In this document: positions 1 through 10,146 of the stretch, piece after piece | Layout of the letters: each line of letters opens with the position of its first letter | How positions within the stretch are numbered: the first letter of the stretch is position 1 | NCBI GenBank assembly: GCA_963756495.1 | Contig: CAVWNS010000014.1 | Span: 843,615-907,614 of the forward strand | Length of the DNA: 64,000 nt | Direction: 5' to 3' | From: DATFDN01 sp963756495 | Lineage (GTDB): Bacteria > Pseudomonadota > Alphaproteobacteria > Acetobacterales > Acetobacteraceae | Made by a program: the position numbers and the translations under genes | The notes under the pieces: model-generated | The model's database searches: none | The model's input: only the letters and a program-made list of their open reading frames with translations | Told to the model about the DNA's origin: nothing

Positions 1-144
1 CCCGGCTGAGCGCTGCCGATTAGCGTGCCGATACAAACTGTTACACGTTGCGCGCCGTAACACGCGGCAACAATGATTGAGTGGTCGCGCTCGCTTGGCG
101 CGCCTAGCCTGTGAATGGTCGTGCGCGGAAGAAGGCCATCACGA

Positions 145-985
145 ATGGACGCCCTGGCTGTAAGCATCGAGCCTCGTTCGGCGCACACCGAGATTCACCC
201 GACGGCGATTGTCGCGCGCGGCGCCGAGTTGGGCCTCGGCGTGCGGATCGGCCCGTTTTGCACGGTCGGGTCCCGACGTCGTGATCGGGGACGGTGCGCG
301 GCTCGTCTCGCATGTCGTGGTCGACGGCCTCGCACGCATCGGTTCCGATGCGATCCTCTATCCATTCTGCACCATCGGGCTGGACCCGCAGGACCTGAAG
401 TACTGCGGGGAGCCGACACGCTGCGAGATCGGCGCCCGTACCCAAATCCGCGAGCACTGCACGATTCATCGCGGCACCTCCAACGGGCGTGGAGTCACCT
501 CGGTGGGCATGGACTGCATGCTGATGGCCGTCGCCCATGTCGCGCATGACTGCGCGATCGGCGACAGGGTCATCATCGCCAACAATGTGGTGATGGGCGG
601 CCATGTGGCGATCGCCGACGACGCGGTGATCGGCGGCGCGGCGGCGCTGCATCAATATGTGCGGATCGGCCGCGCGGCGATGGTCGGCGGCGTCTCCGGT
701 GTGGAGGCCGACGTGCCCCCCTTCGCGAGCGTGATCGGCAACCGCGCCCGTCTTGCCGGGCTCAACGTCGTCGGCCTCAAGCGCCGCGGCTTCGACAAGG
801 CGCAGATCCAGCGCCTGCGCACCGTCTATCAGACCTTGTTCGCCGCCAGCGACGGCGTGTTCGCCGTGCGCCTCGCCGAGACCCGCGCAGAGCATGGGCG
901 GGACAAGCTCGTCGCCGAGCTGCTCGCCTTCATCGACGCGCCGAGCCATCGCGGCCTCATCCGCACGTCCCCGGCGGCGGCGTGA
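145..985 (+). CDS. lpxA: UDP-N-acetylglucosamine acyltransferase LpxA, frameshifted
   Basis: LpxA makes the first acyl transfer of lipid A synthesis, from acyl-ACP to the 3-OH of UDP-GlcNAc, in the cytoplasm. The left-handed beta-helix hexapeptide repeats are plain (IHPTAIVARGAELG, IGPFCTVG, VVIGDGARL). The catalytic-His region AHVAHDC and the C-terminal GLKRRGF segment are also present. The start at 145 (MDALAVSIEP) fits the family; an in-frame ATG at 115 is possible. Reading begins in one frame and moves to the next near 268-275: after TVG the sequence gggtcccgac needs one base fewer to give the expected G-P/S-D-V-V-I-G. The two parts join into about 279 residues, the usual length. Because the gene is normally essential, a one-base sequencing insertion is more likely than a real pseudogene. 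Confidence 0.88.
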
Positions 986-1101
986 GGCCCATCTAGCTTC
1001 CTCCGACTCGCCTCGCTGTCGGGCGCTCCACCCGTCGCGGCTTGGGGGCGGCGCAGCGCACCCGCTTGCCGCGCGGCTGGGGGCACGCGATCGTCGCACC
1101 C

Positions 1102-2061
1102 ATGCAGGACCATGCGCTGCCCGCCGAGTTCGCGCTGATCGCGCGCCACTTCCGCCCGCTGGCCGGGCCGGGCGCCTTGGCGCTGTCCGATGACGTGGCG
1201 CTGATCACCCCGCCGCCCGGCCGCGACCTCGTGCTGACGGTCGATGCGATGGTGGAAGGCGTGCATTTCCTGCCCGGCGATCCGCCGAACCTGATCGGGC
1301 GCAAGCTGCTGCGGGTGAACCTGTCGGACCTCGCCGCCAAGGGCGCCGTACCGCTGGGCTACCTGATGACCGTGTCCGCCCCGCGCGCCACGCCGGACGC
1401 GTTCTTCGCCGGCTTCGCCGCCGGGCTCGCGGCCGACCAGGCCACGTTCGGGATCACCCTGCTGGGCGGCGATACGACAACGACGCCGGGGCCGCTGAGC
1501 CTTTCGCTGACCGCGATCGGTCATGTCGCGACCCGGACGCTCGTGCGCCGCGCGGGCGCGCGTCCCGATGATGGGATTTGGGTCACCGGCACCATCGGCG
1601 ACGGCGCGCTCGGGCTGCAGGTCGCCAGGGGCAGCCTGGCGGACCCGACCGGGCACCTGCTCGACCGCTACCGCTTGCCTCAGCCCCGGCTCGGGATCGC
1701 CCTCGCCGGGATCGCCTCGGCGGCGATGGACGTCTCCGATGGGCTGGTACAGGACCTCGGACACCTCTGCCGGGCGGGCGGTCTCGCAGCCGAGGTCGAG
1801 GCCGCCCGCGTGCCGCTCTCCGAGGCAGCGCGACAGGCCGGGCCGGATTGGCTCGCGACCTGCCTGACCGGGGGGGACGATTACGAGCTGCTGCTCGCGG
1901 TGCCGCCCGCCAACATGGCGGCGCTGACAAAGGCTGCCGCCGCGGCCGGCGTGGCTGTCACGTGTATCGGGCGCTTCCGCCCGGGCCGTGCCGAGGTCAT
2001 CGTGCGGGCCGCCGATGGCGCGCGCCTCGCGCTCGGCCGCGGCGGATGGAGCCACTTTTGA
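1102..2061 (+). CDS. thiL: Thiamine-monophosphate kinase
   Basis: ThiL phosphorylates thiamine monophosphate to thiamine pyrophosphate with ATP, the last step of cofactor synthesis. The 319-residue protein shows the family signatures LSDDVAL near residue 30, DAMVEGVHF near 50, NLSDLAAKGA and LLGGDTT. These line the Mg-ATP site shared with the PurM/SelD fold. The start at 1102 (MQDHALPAEF) is chosen because upstream residues in the same frame are low-complexity and unlike the family. The stop is one base before the ATG of the MFS gene, so the two are probably co-transcribed. Confidence 0.93.
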   Translation: MQDHALPAEFALIARHFRPLAGPGALALSDDVALITPPPGRDLVLTVDAMVEGVHFLPGDPPNLIGRKLLRVNLSDLAAKGAVPLGYLMTVSAPRATPDAFFAGFAAGLAADQATFGITLLGGDTTTTPGPLSLSLTAIGHVATRTLVRRAGARPDDGIWVTGTIGDGALGLQVARGSLADPTGHLLDRYRLPQPRLGIALAGIASAAMDVSDGLVQDLGHLCRAGGLAAEVEAARVPLSEAARQAGPDWLATCLTGGDDYELLLAVPPANMAALTKAAAAAGVAVTCIGRFRPGRAEVIVRAADGARLALGRGGWSHF

Positions 2062-2062
2062 G

Positions 2063-3238
2063 ATGAACCGCAACGTGTGGCTGCTGTTCTGCTGTCAGGC
2101 GATGATGAACGCCGTGATGTCGGGGCAGGTCGTGATGGCCGCGCTGGTCGGTCACGCGCTCACGGCCGACCCAGCCCTCGCCACGCTGCCCGTGGCGATC
2201 CAGATGACCGCGGTCATGGTCGGCTCCATCCCCGCCGGCATGGTGTTCGCGCGGCTTGGACGACGGGCGGGCTTCTGGCTCGGCATCGCGATGGCGATGC
2301 TGGGCAGCCTCACCTTCGGACTCGGCGTCTGGCAGCATAGCTTCCTGCTCTATTGCGTGGGCGCGGTGCCGGCGGGAATGGGGTTCGGCATCTCCCAGCA
2401 CCTGCGCTTCGCCGCCGCCGAGGTCGCGGCGCCGGAGGCACGCCCACGCGCCATCGCGCTGGTGATGACGGGCGGCGTGGTGGCCGCGGTGATCGGACCG
2501 GAGATCGTCAAGCGCAGCAACATGCTGATTCCCGACCACCAATTCCTCGGCACCTATCTCTGCCAGCTCGCCCTGCCGGTCGCCGCCGCCGTGCTGCTGA
2601 CCGTCACCGCCCTGCCCAGGGTGGAGGCGCGCCGCGGAATGCCGGTGCCGCTCGCCGCCATCCTCGCGCGCCCGACCTTCATCACCGCCGCCGTCAGCGG
2701 CATGGTGGGCTACGGCGCGATGAACTTGGTGATGACCTCGACGCCATTGCAGATGCTGGCCTGCGGCTTCGGCGTCGGTGCGTCGGCGGACGTGATCCGT
2801 GCGCACTCGCTGGCGATGTTCCTGCCCGGCTTTGTCACCGGCCGGCTGATCCAGCGCGTCGGCGCGCACCGTGTGATCGTGGCCGGCGCGGTACTGATCT
2901 CGCTGTGCGTCGTCGCCAACATCAGCTTCGCGCCGCTGTTCGGCACATTCATCCTCGCGCTCGTGCTGCTGGGGGTCGGCTGGAACTTTATGTTCGTCGG
3001 CGCGACGGCGCTGCTGACCACGTGCTACGTTGCCGAGGAGCGGGTGCGCGTGCAGGCCACCAACGATTTCCTGGTGTTCGGCACGACCGCCGTCACCGCG
3101 TTCGCCTCGGGCGCGCTGGAGACCACGGCGGGCTGGGGAACGCTCAATCTCGCGGTCATGCCGGCGATCATCGTCTCCCTTGCGCTGGTGACCTGGCACT
3201 GGGCGAGCCGCGCGCGCAGCCCCGCCCCGGCGGAGTGA
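2063..3238 (+). CDS. MFS transporter
   Basis: This is a 391-residue inner-membrane protein with about twelve hydrophobic segments and the typical major-facilitator layout. A motif-A-like loop FARLGRRAGFWLG lies near residue 70. A second half begins around residue 205 after the basic stretch VEARRGM. The start at 2063 sits two bases from the thiL stop, implying translational coupling. The substrate cannot be read from the sequence; efflux of a small molecule is the default inference. Confidence 0.8.
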   Translation: MNRNVWLLFCCQAMMNAVMSGQVVMAALVGHALTADPALATLPVAIQMTAVMVGSIPAGMVFARLGRRAGFWLGIAMAMLGSLTFGLGVWQHSFLLYCVGAVPAGMGFGISQHLRFAAAEVAAPEARPRAIALVMTGGVVAAVIGPEIVKRSNMLIPDHQFLGTYLCQLALPVAAAVLLTVTALPRVEARRGMPVPLAAILARPTFITAAVSGMVGYGAMNLVMTSTPLQMLACGFGVGASADVIRAHSLAMFLPGFVTGRLIQRVGAHRVIVAGAVLISLCVVANISFAPLFGTFILALVLLGVGWNFMFVGATALLTTCYVAEERVRVQATNDFLVFGTTAVTAFASGALETTAGWGTLNLAVMPAIIVSLALVTWHWASRARSPAPAE

Positions 3239-3256
3239 TGCCGCCGGGGCCTGCGC

Positions 3257-4150
3257 TCACGGGGCCGGATACGCGCTGCCGTCCTCCTCGCGCGCCGGAT
3301 GCCCGACGTAATGGCCATGGCGGGGCACCGCGATGCTGTCGAAATCTTGGGCGAGCGCATGCAGCGCGTGCCGCAGTTCCTGCCCATGCACAGCCGGGCC
3401 GTGCCCGGTCACCGCGAGTTCCGGCTCCAGCTCGGCGAGCTTCTGCACGGAGACGCGCGCCCTCTCCCAATCGGGGGTGAAATACATCGGCGGCCCGTGC
3501 AACTCCGCCGGCTGTGTCGGCGCGGCCGCCGCATAGGCGGATTCCTGGCGCGTGGTGATGAAGGCATCGCCCACGACCATCGAGCGGTCCTCCTCCCGCC
3601 AGAACGAGACGTGTCCCGCCGAATGGCCGGGCGTGTGCAGCCAGCGCCAGCCGGCGAGGTGCGGGACAGCGCCGTCCGCCGGCAAGTCCTGCAAACGCGC
3701 GCTGACATCGATCGGGCCGCGCGGGTAGAGCGGCGAGAGCAGCGACATCAGCCCGCCGCCGACGCTCGGGTCCGGGCGCGGATAGGCGGCGCGGCCATCG
3801 AGATACGGCCGCTCCAGCCGGTGCGCGTAGATGGGCGCGTCCCAGCGGTCCGACAGGTCCTTCAGCGTGCCCACATGGTCGAAATGCCCGTGCGTCAGGA
3901 TGATGGCCGCCGGACGGGCGCCGGCGCCGAACCGCTCGCCGGCGGCGGACACGATCAACGGCCCAGTGCCGGGCACGCCGGTGTCGATCAGCACCCAGTT
4001 GCGGTCGCCCGCGCCGGGCCTGCCGATAAAGATGACGTTCACCATCAATAGCCGGCGATAGGCGACGTCCGTGGCGATCTCGGTGGTGCGCCCGTGATCA
4101 GCGGCATGTCCGGCGACCGCGTCGCTGTCCAGCGGTATCTGCTGCGCCAT
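3257..4150 (-). CDS. MBL-fold metallo-hydrolase
   Basis: This 297-residue metallo-beta-lactamase-fold hydrolase has the metal-binding motif THGHFDHVG near residue 105. A second His lies in TPGHSAGHVSFW, the bridging Asp in VVGDAFIT, and a last His in VTGHGPAVHG. The N-terminus (MAQQIPLDSD) has no signal peptide, so it is probably cytoplasmic. It converges on the MFS gene with an 18-base gap. The substrate is unknown; lactone, glyoxalase-II-like or phosphodiester hydrolysis all fit this fold. Confidence 0.85.
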   Translation of the reverse strand: MAQQIPLDSDAVAGHAADHGRTTEIATDVAYRRLLMVNVIFIGRPGAGDRNWVLIDTGVPGTGPLIVSAAGERFGAGARPAAIILTHGHFDHVGTLKDLSDRWDAPIYAHRLERPYLDGRAAYPRPDPSVGGGLMSLLSPLYPRGPIDVSARLQDLPADGAVPHLAGWRWLHTPGHSAGHVSFWREEDRSMVVGDAFITTRQESAYAAAAPTQPAELHGPPMYFTPDWERARVSVQKLAELEPELAVTGHGPAVHGQELRHALHALAQDFDSIAVPRHGHYVGHPAREEDGSAYPAP

Positions 4151-4342
4151 TCCGTCACTCCCCTGTGTGATTGCCGCGCGCCTGCATGCTTGCTCGCTCT
4201 AGCGTCCGCGCGCAGGTCCGGCGGAAGCGATCGTCGCACCCGCCGCTGGCTGTCTCATTCCCGGTTCCAACGCCACTCTCCCGACGCCGGTTCCTGCCGA
4301 GGTCGGACTCCGGCCTGGCCGACTGCCAGGGCCGTCACCCGC

Positions 4343-7300
4343 TCAGCCGGGCTCCTCCAACACGGCGAGCACCCGTGCCAGGCGTGCGTCCGGGTGCGGT
4401 TCGGCGATCTCCAGGATCAGCCGGTCGCGGCTCCAGTGCAGGGGCGTGCCGTCGGCCAGCCGTGCGGTCAGGTCCGCCACGTCGGCATCCTCGCGCGGGG
4501 TCAATGCGACCGCAGCGGGACCCGCATGGATCGCGGCGATGCCGTGCGCGTGGCAGGCCAGGCGCAGGCGGGCGAGATCAAGCAACGCGCGGGTCGGGGC
4601 GGGCAGCGCGCCGAAGCGGTCCTCGATCTCCTCGGCCAGCGCCTCGATCACGTCCGAGCGATCGGCACGGGCCGCGCGGCGATACAGCTCCAGCCGCAAA
4701 TCCGGCTCCGGGACCGTGTCGGCGGGAATGTAGGCGGCGGCGTCGATGGCGATCGCGGGGGTCCACTCCGGCGCCGGCCTTCCCTCGGCTGTCGCCAGCG
4801 CGCGGGCGAGCAGGTGGCCGTACAGCTCGCTGCCCATCAGGCGGATATGCCCGGCCTGGCGCTCGCCCAGGATGTCGCCTGCCCCGCGCTGGTCGAGGTC
4901 GGCGGCGCTGACCGCGAAGCCGGCGCCCAGGCTGTCGAGCGCGGCGAGGCGCTTCAGCCGCTTGCGCGCGGGCTCGCCGATGGGGTGCGCGGGATCGGTG
5001 AGCAGGTAGGCGCTGGCGCGCGCGCGTCCGCGTCCCACCCGCCCGCGCAACTGATGAAGCTGGGCCAGCCCGAACCGGTCGGGCCGCCAGACCAGCATCG
5101 TGTTGGCGTTGGGGATGTCGAGCCCGGCCTCGATGATGCTGGTCGCCAGCAGCACGTCCGTGCGCCCGTCGGCGAAATCGAGCATCACGCGGTCCAGCGC
5201 CTCGCCGCGAAGCCGGCCGTGCACCTGGGACACCGTCAGCTCCGGCACCAGCTCGGTCAGCCGCGCGGCCATCGGCGCGAGGTCCTCGATGCGGGGGCAG
5301 ACGACGAAGCTCTGGCCGCCCCGGCGCGCTTCGCGCAGCAGCGCCGCGCGCACCACCGCGCCGTCATAGTCCACCACGAAGCTGCGCACCGGCTGGCGGG
5401 CGACCGGCGGGGTGGTCAGCAGGCTGACGTCGAACAGGCCCAGCAGCGCCGCCTGAAGACTGCGCGGCAGCGGCGTCGCCGTCATGGTCAACGCATGCAC
5501 CCCGTGCCCATCCGTCCCGTGACGAAGCGCGTGCAACGCCCGCTTGTGCGCGTCGCCGAAGCGCTGCTCCTCGTCGATGACCACCAGGCCCAGCCTGGCG
5601 AACGCGACGCCCGCGCCGGCCAGGGCGTGGGTGCCCACCACGATCCGCGTCTCGCCCGAGCGCAGCCCGGCGAGGGTCGCCCGCGATTCGGCCGAACGCG
5701 CAGAACGGATCAGCGAGCCGATGCCGAGCCCGAGTCCGCCGAGACGGCGGCGGAACGTGTCCAGATGCTGGCGGGCGAGCAGGGTGGTCGGCGCCGCGAG
5801 GGCGACCTGGAACCCGGCCAGCGCGGCGGCGGCGGCGGCGTGCAGCGCGATCTCGGTCTTGCCGAAGCCGACATCGCCGCAGACCAGCCGCTCCATCGGC
5901 GTGGCGCGCGCCATGTCGGCCAGGGTGGCATCGATCGCCGATTGCTGGTCCTCGGTCAGGGCGTACGGGACCCGTCGCGCGAAGCGGTCCAGCGCCGGGC
6001 GATGCGGGGCGATGGCGGGCGCCTTCACGGCGGCGCGGGCGCGCTGGCGCTCGGCGATCCCGGCCGCCATCTCGGCGATTTCGGCTTCCACCTCCGCCCT
6101 GCGGTGACGCCACGCCTCGCCGGTCAGCCGGTCGGGCCCGGCGGCGGCCTCGGCTGAGCCGTAGCGCCAGACCTGTCCGGCATTCTCGGCGCCGATCAGC
6201 AGCCGCTGGTCGGCCGCGAACTCCAAGGCCAGGCACTCGCGCGTGCTGGCTTCCTCCTCCAGCAGGGTCAGCGCAGCGAGCCGGGCAAGGCCATGCTCGC
6301 GCTCCACCACCAGATCGCCCACCCGCAGTTCGTCACCGGCCAGCGCTGCCTCGGCACGGGCGACGTGCGCGCGCGGGATCGCGGCCGCGCCTGCGAGCAC
6401 GCTGCGCGCGCCTAGCCGGAATCCCTCGGTTAGCGGCAGGTCCAGCAGCCCGATCCGCCCGACCGGCACATCGAGCGCCTCCTGCCAGGAGCCCAGCCGT
6501 TCCGGCGCCGGCCGCAGCCGTCGGTGGAGCTGGTGGGCGAGGGCGGCGATGTCGGCGCAAATAATGACCGCCTGGCCTGCCCCGGCGCTCGCCGAGGCGT
6601 CGGCGGAGAGGGCAGCGGCGGTACGTGCTGACCCGCCCTCCAACGGTTCCAGCACCGGCGTCCCTTCCGTGGGGACGAACGCCGCCACCGGCCGGTCGGC
6701 GAGCGCGGCCGACACCTCCTCGGCGCGCAGGTACAGGCGATCGGGCGGATCGATGTCGGCCACGGCGTCCGCCCGGCCGAGCAGCCGCCGCGCTTCCCAC
6801 GCATCGGCGATGGTCGCCAGCCAATCGGTTATCCGCTCCTCGGCGCCGGCTTCCAGCGAAACCAACGTGTCGGGCAGGGCGTCGAACAAGGTTTCCAGCG
6901 CGCCCTCGGGCAGCAACCGGTCGGCGACCGCGCCGACCTGCTCGCCGGGCATCGCGAAGCCCTCCGTTGCTGGCGATAGGATCAGTGCCTGACGCGTGCC
7001 GATGCTGCGCTGGTCCACCGGATCGAACGCGTGCAGCGCGGCCACGTGGCCGGCGTGCAATTCCAGCCGGACCGGGCGGGCGGCGCCGGCTGGGAAGATA
7101 TCGGCCGCGGCGCCGTGCAGGACAGCCTCGCCGGGTTCGTCCACCCGCTCCTCGAAGCGATATCCGAACGCCTCCAGCGTGGTGTGCAACCATTCGGGCT
7201 CGACCGGATCGCCGACGCTCAGCCGAACCCGCCGCGCGGCCAGCCGCGCGCGCGGCGGCACGCGCTGGAGAAGCCCCGCCGCGCTGGTCACGATCAGGCG

Positions 7301-7630
7301 CGAACGGACGGGCGCCTCGGCCATCCGGGCGAGGCCCGCCACCCTCGTCCCGGTCACCGCCCGGCTCGGCCGTGCCCGATCGTAGGGGAGCGAGTCCCAA
7401 GCGGGCAACTCGATGACCTCCAGCGTCGGGGCGAAGCCGCGCGCCATTGCCGCGATCCCGACGACCGCGCGCTCGCGTCGCGTGACGTGCAGCAGCCCGG
7501 CCGGCAGTCGGCCCGCCCAGTCGGCCAGCAGCAGCGCGAGCGCGCCTTGCGGCGGGTCGCGGAACAGCGCGCGGCCGCGCGCGATCGGAGGCTGTGGCAG
7601 CGCGGCGGCGCACTCGGCGTGTTCCAGCAT
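4343..7630 (-). CDS. mfd: Transcription-repair coupling factor
   Basis: Mfd is an ATP-dependent translocase that removes RNA polymerase stalled at DNA lesions and recruits UvrA. The reconstructed 1095 residues begin at MLEHAECAAAL; the frame stays open far upstream, but that sequence is antisense to the neighbouring MFS gene. A UvrB-like N-terminal region with AWDSLPYDR is followed by the RNA-polymerase interaction segment (VEREHGLARL). The helicase core has Walker A GDVGFGKTEIALH, the box VIDEEQRFG, TATPLPRSL and GRVGRGRARASAYLL. A TRCF C-terminal domain ends the protein. The length is slightly below the usual 1150. Confidence 0.95.
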   Translation of the reverse strand: MLEHAECAAALPQPPIARGRALFRDPPQGALALLLADWAGRLPAGLLHVTRRERAVVGIAAMARGFAPTLEVIELPAWDSLPYDRARPSRAVTGTRVAGLARMAEAPVRSRLIVTSAAGLLQRVPPRARLAARRVRLSVGDPVEPEWLHTTLEAFGYRFEERVDEPGEAVLHGAAADIFPAGAARPVRLELHAGHVAALHAFDPVDQRSIGTRQALILSPATEGFAMPGEQVGAVADRLLPEGALETLFDALPDTLVSLEAGAEERITDWLATIADAWEARRLLGRADAVADIDPPDRLYLRAEEVSAALADRPVAAFVPTEGTPVLEPLEGGSARTAAALSADASASAGAGQAVIICADIAALAHQLHRRLRPAPERLGSWQEALDVPVGRIGLLDLPLTEGFRLGARSVLAGAAAIPRAHVARAEAALAGDELRVGDLVVEREHGLARLAALTLLEEEASTRECLALEFAADQRLLIGAENAGQVWRYGSAEAAAGPDRLTGEAWRHRRAEVEAEIAEMAAGIAERQRARAAVKAPAIAPHRPALDRFARRVPYALTEDQQSAIDATLADMARATPMERLVCGDVGFGKTEIALHAAAAAALAGFQVALAAPTTLLARQHLDTFRRRLGGLGLGIGSLIRSARSAESRATLAGLRSGETRIVVGTHALAGAGVAFARLGLVVIDEEQRFGDAHKRALHALRHGTDGHGVHALTMTATPLPRSLQAALLGLFDVSLLTTPPVARQPVRSFVVDYDGAVVRAALLREARRGGQSFVVCPRIEDLAPMAARLTELVPELTVSQVHGRLRGEALDRVMLDFADGRTDVLLATSIIEAGLDIPNANTMLVWRPDRFGLAQLHQLRGRVGRGRARASAYLLTDPAHPIGEPARKRLKRLAALDSLGAGFAVSAADLDQRGAGDILGERQAGHIRLMGSELYGHLLARALATAEGRPAPEWTPAIAIDAAAYIPADTVPEPDLRLELYRRAARADRSDVIEALAEEIEDRFGALPAPTRALLDLARLRLACHAHGIAAIHAGPAAVALTPREDADVADLTARLADGTPLHWSRDRLILEIAEPHPDARLARVLAVLEEPG

Positions 7631-7671
7631 GCCGGAGCCGAACGGCGCGGGCGGGAGCGGGTTGCCTGGGT

Positions 7672-8886
7672 TCAGATGCGGCGCCAGAGCGGCCAGGTCA
7701 GCGCCATGGCGACCAGCCCCTCGATCCCGGTCACCACCGTCGCCATGGGCGCGCCCAGCCAGTCGGCCAGCAATCCAATATGCACGAAGCCGATCGGGCC
7801 CAGGCCGATGCAGACCGACAACACACCGAGCATCCGGCTCCGCATCTCGGCCGGCGCGAACAGGTAGACGAGCGTCGCCTGCATGATGCTGAAGCCCGAA
7901 CCGCCGATCCCCTCGGCCAGCAGCGCGCCCCCGGCGGCAAGCGGGCTGTGGAGGAGCGCGAACACGATGATCATGACCAGATAGGCGATCACGCCGCCGA
8001 CATAGGCCGTCCGGAAATGCGGCCGGCGCACCAGCAGCGCGATGGCCATGGCACCCAGGAAGGCGCCGACGCCGTCCATGCTGGACAGCAGGCCGGTCCG
8101 GGCATCGCTCAGGTGCAGGGTGCCCTGGGCGATCACCGGGACCATGCTGGTGAACGGCCAGGCGAACACGTTGTAGATGACGGTCACGACCAAGGTGCCG
8201 ACCAGGCGCGGGTCTCCGCGCACCGCCGCCAGACCTTCCGCGACGCGGGCGAGCACCGAAGCCTGTCCGGCGACGGGATGCAGGTTGCGGTAGCGCAGCA
8301 GCAGCGTGGCGGTCAGCGAGGTGGCGTATAGCAGCACGCTGGTGGCGAACACGCCCGCGATGCCGACCGTCGCCAGCATCACCCCGCCCACCGCCGGCCC
8401 CAGCATCCGGCTGCCGTTGTTGGACGCGACGTCCAGCGACATCGCCGCGCCCATCCGCTCGGCCCCGACCACCTCGCCGATGGCGACCCGGCGCACCGGG
8501 TTGTCGGCCGCCCAGCCGATGCCGTTGACGAAGCAGGCCATCATGATGTGCCACACGGCCAATCGCCCGCTCCAGGCCAGCAGCGCGAGCGCGCCCGAAC
8601 TGCCCGCCATCATCGCCGTGACGATGACAAGCGCGGTGCGCCGCTGCATCCGGTCGGCCGCGACGCCCAGGAAGGCGCCGAACATCCCCATCGGTAGCAG
8701 CCGCAGCATCTGCGTCATGGCGACGAGGAACGCCGAGCCGGTCCGCTGATAGACGAAGAGCGCCATCACCAGCGTCTCCATCCAGCGGACCGAGAACACC
8801 GTCAGCCCGGCGTACCACAAACGCCAGAAGTCGGCGCCCCCGAACGCCCGGGCCGGGCGATGGGCGCGCCGAAGCGCGAAGCTCAT
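7672..8886 (-). CDS. MFS transporter
   Basis: This is a 404-residue inner-membrane protein with roughly twelve hydrophobic helices. It carries the loop VAADRMQRRTALV after helix 2 (MFS motif A) and resembles the enterobactin-exporter-like or MFS_3 group. The start is set at MSFALRRAH (8886); upstream in-frame residues look non-coding. Its 3' end is 41 bases from the mfd start on the same strand. No substrate can be inferred. Confidence 0.8.
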   Translation of the reverse strand: MSFALRRAHRPARAFGGADFWRLWYAGLTVFSVRWMETLVMALFVYQRTGSAFLVAMTQMLRLLPMGMFGAFLGVAADRMQRRTALVIVTAMMAGSSGALALLAWSGRLAVWHIMMACFVNGIGWAADNPVRRVAIGEVVGAERMGAAMSLDVASNNGSRMLGPAVGGVMLATVGIAGVFATSVLLYATSLTATLLLRYRNLHPVAGQASVLARVAEGLAAVRGDPRLVGTLVVTVIYNVFAWPFTSMVPVIAQGTLHLSDARTGLLSSMDGVGAFLGAMAIALLVRRPHFRTAYVGGVIAYLVMIIVFALLHSPLAAGGALLAEGIGGSGFSIMQATLVYLFAPAEMRSRMLGVLSVCIGLGPIGFVHIGLLADWLGAPMATVVTGIEGLVAMALTWPLWRRI

Positions 8887-9013
8887 GTTCACCGGGCGGA
8901 CGTTCCTCGTGGACTGGCTTGGTCCTGTTATGCACCAATCCTGCCGGGCTGCCGGCCTGCTCGCAAGCAAGCGGGCGACCGGCTAGGCTCGGTGCCTTGA
9001 GGCGGAGGTCTGC

Positions 9014-9991
9014 ATGGCGCGCAACATCGCGGTGGGCGTGGGGCTGGCGGAATACCCGTTCGCCACCGGCGCGGGCTTCTGGCGCTGGATCGATCTGTGC
9101 GAGGCGGGCGGGATCGACAGCTTCTGGCAGACCGACCGGCTGGTGAGCCGCCACCCGATCCTGGAATGCATGGCCGCGCTGGCCGCCGTCGCCGGGCGCA
9201 CGCGGCGGCTCAAGGTCGGCATGAACGTGTTGTCGCTGGCGATGCGCGACCCGCTGCTCGCCGCCAAGCAGTGCGCCACCATCGACGTGCTGTCGGATGG
9301 GCGGATGTTGCCCGGCTTCGGCATCGGCAGCCCGCTCGCCCCGGAGTGGAAGGCGCTCGGCCTCGACACGCGCACGCGCGGCGCGCGCACCGACGAGGCG
9401 CTGGATGTGATCCGCCGCTTGTGGACCGAGGAGCGCGTCGATTTCACCGGCAAGCACTTCCGGTTGGACTCCGCCGCGATCTCACCCCGGCCGGTGCAGT
9501 CCGACCTGCCGATGTGGCTGGGCGGCGGCAGCGAGGCGGCGATCCGCCGCACCGCCCGCTTCGGCACCGGCTGGCAGGCCGGGCCGGAGACGCCGGCGCA
9601 GGCCGGGGCGGTGATCGCCGCGATCAAGCGCGCCCTCGCCGAAACTGGCCGCACGATCGAGGAGGACCACTACGGCGCCGGCATTCCGTTCCGCTTCGGC
9701 AGCCCCGATGACCCGAGCCTCGCCTCCGCCTACGACGCCTACCGCGCCCGCACCGGCCGCGAGCCGGGCGGCTATTTCGCCGTTGGCAATGCGGCAACGA
9801 TCGTGGAGCGGATCGGCGAGTACGTGGACGCCGGCGTGTCGAAGTTCATTCTCCGCCCCGTGGCGCGCGACGAGGCCACGATGCTGGAGCAGACCCGCCG
9901 CCTGATCGAGACGGTCCTGCCAGAAGTGGCGGCACGGTGGCCCAAGGCGGGACGGCCAAACCTGTGGTCGCCAGCCGTGTCGGGCGGGTGA
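9014..9991 (+). CDS. LLM-class flavin-dependent oxidoreductase
   Basis: This is a 325-residue luciferase-like monooxygenase, a TIM barrel that uses reduced FMN or F420. Typical features are GGIDSFWQTDRL near residue 35, LKVGMNVLSLAMRDP, DVLSDGRMLPGFGIGS and GKHFRL, and the sheet-turn PMWLGGGSEAAIRRTAR. A strong ribosome-binding site (GGCGGAGGT) lies eight bases before the ATG at 9014. It stands alone, divergent from the MFS gene. The substrate is unknown. Confidence 0.87.
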   Translation: MARNIAVGVGLAEYPFATGAGFWRWIDLCEAGGIDSFWQTDRLVSRHPILECMAALAAVAGRTRRLKVGMNVLSLAMRDPLLAAKQCATIDVLSDGRMLPGFGIGSPLAPEWKALGLDTRTRGARTDEALDVIRRLWTEERVDFTGKHFRLDSAAISPRPVQSDLPMWLGGGSEAAIRRTARFGTGWQAGPETPAQAGAVIAAIKRALAETGRTIEEDHYGAGIPFRFGSPDDPSLASAYDAYRARTGREPGGYFAVGNAATIVERIGEYVDAGVSKFILRPVARDEATMLEQTRRLIETVLPEVAARWPKAGRPNLWSPAVSGG

Positions 9992-10146
9992 TCTGTCCAC
10001 CAAGGATTTTGCGTCGGTGGGTGTCTGGATCGGGCTCAATGCCGGCCCGCTGATCGAGTACCTGGGAGGGGCGCATCGACACGGTCGAGCTGGCAGGCCG
10101 GCTCCGCAAGCCGCTGGCTCCCTGACGCACCTGCGCCGTCCGCGTT

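Noticed and set aside
1..144. A gene upstream of lpxA
   Set aside because: No frame with family-like sequence or a convincing start exists in these bases; they probably hold only the lpxA promoter.
4343..9457. A single open frame of about 1700 codons on the minus strand
   Set aside because: Only the part up to 7630 is Mfd. The rest is the antisense shadow of an MFS gene in GC-rich DNA, with Gly/Arg/Asp-rich non-family sequence.
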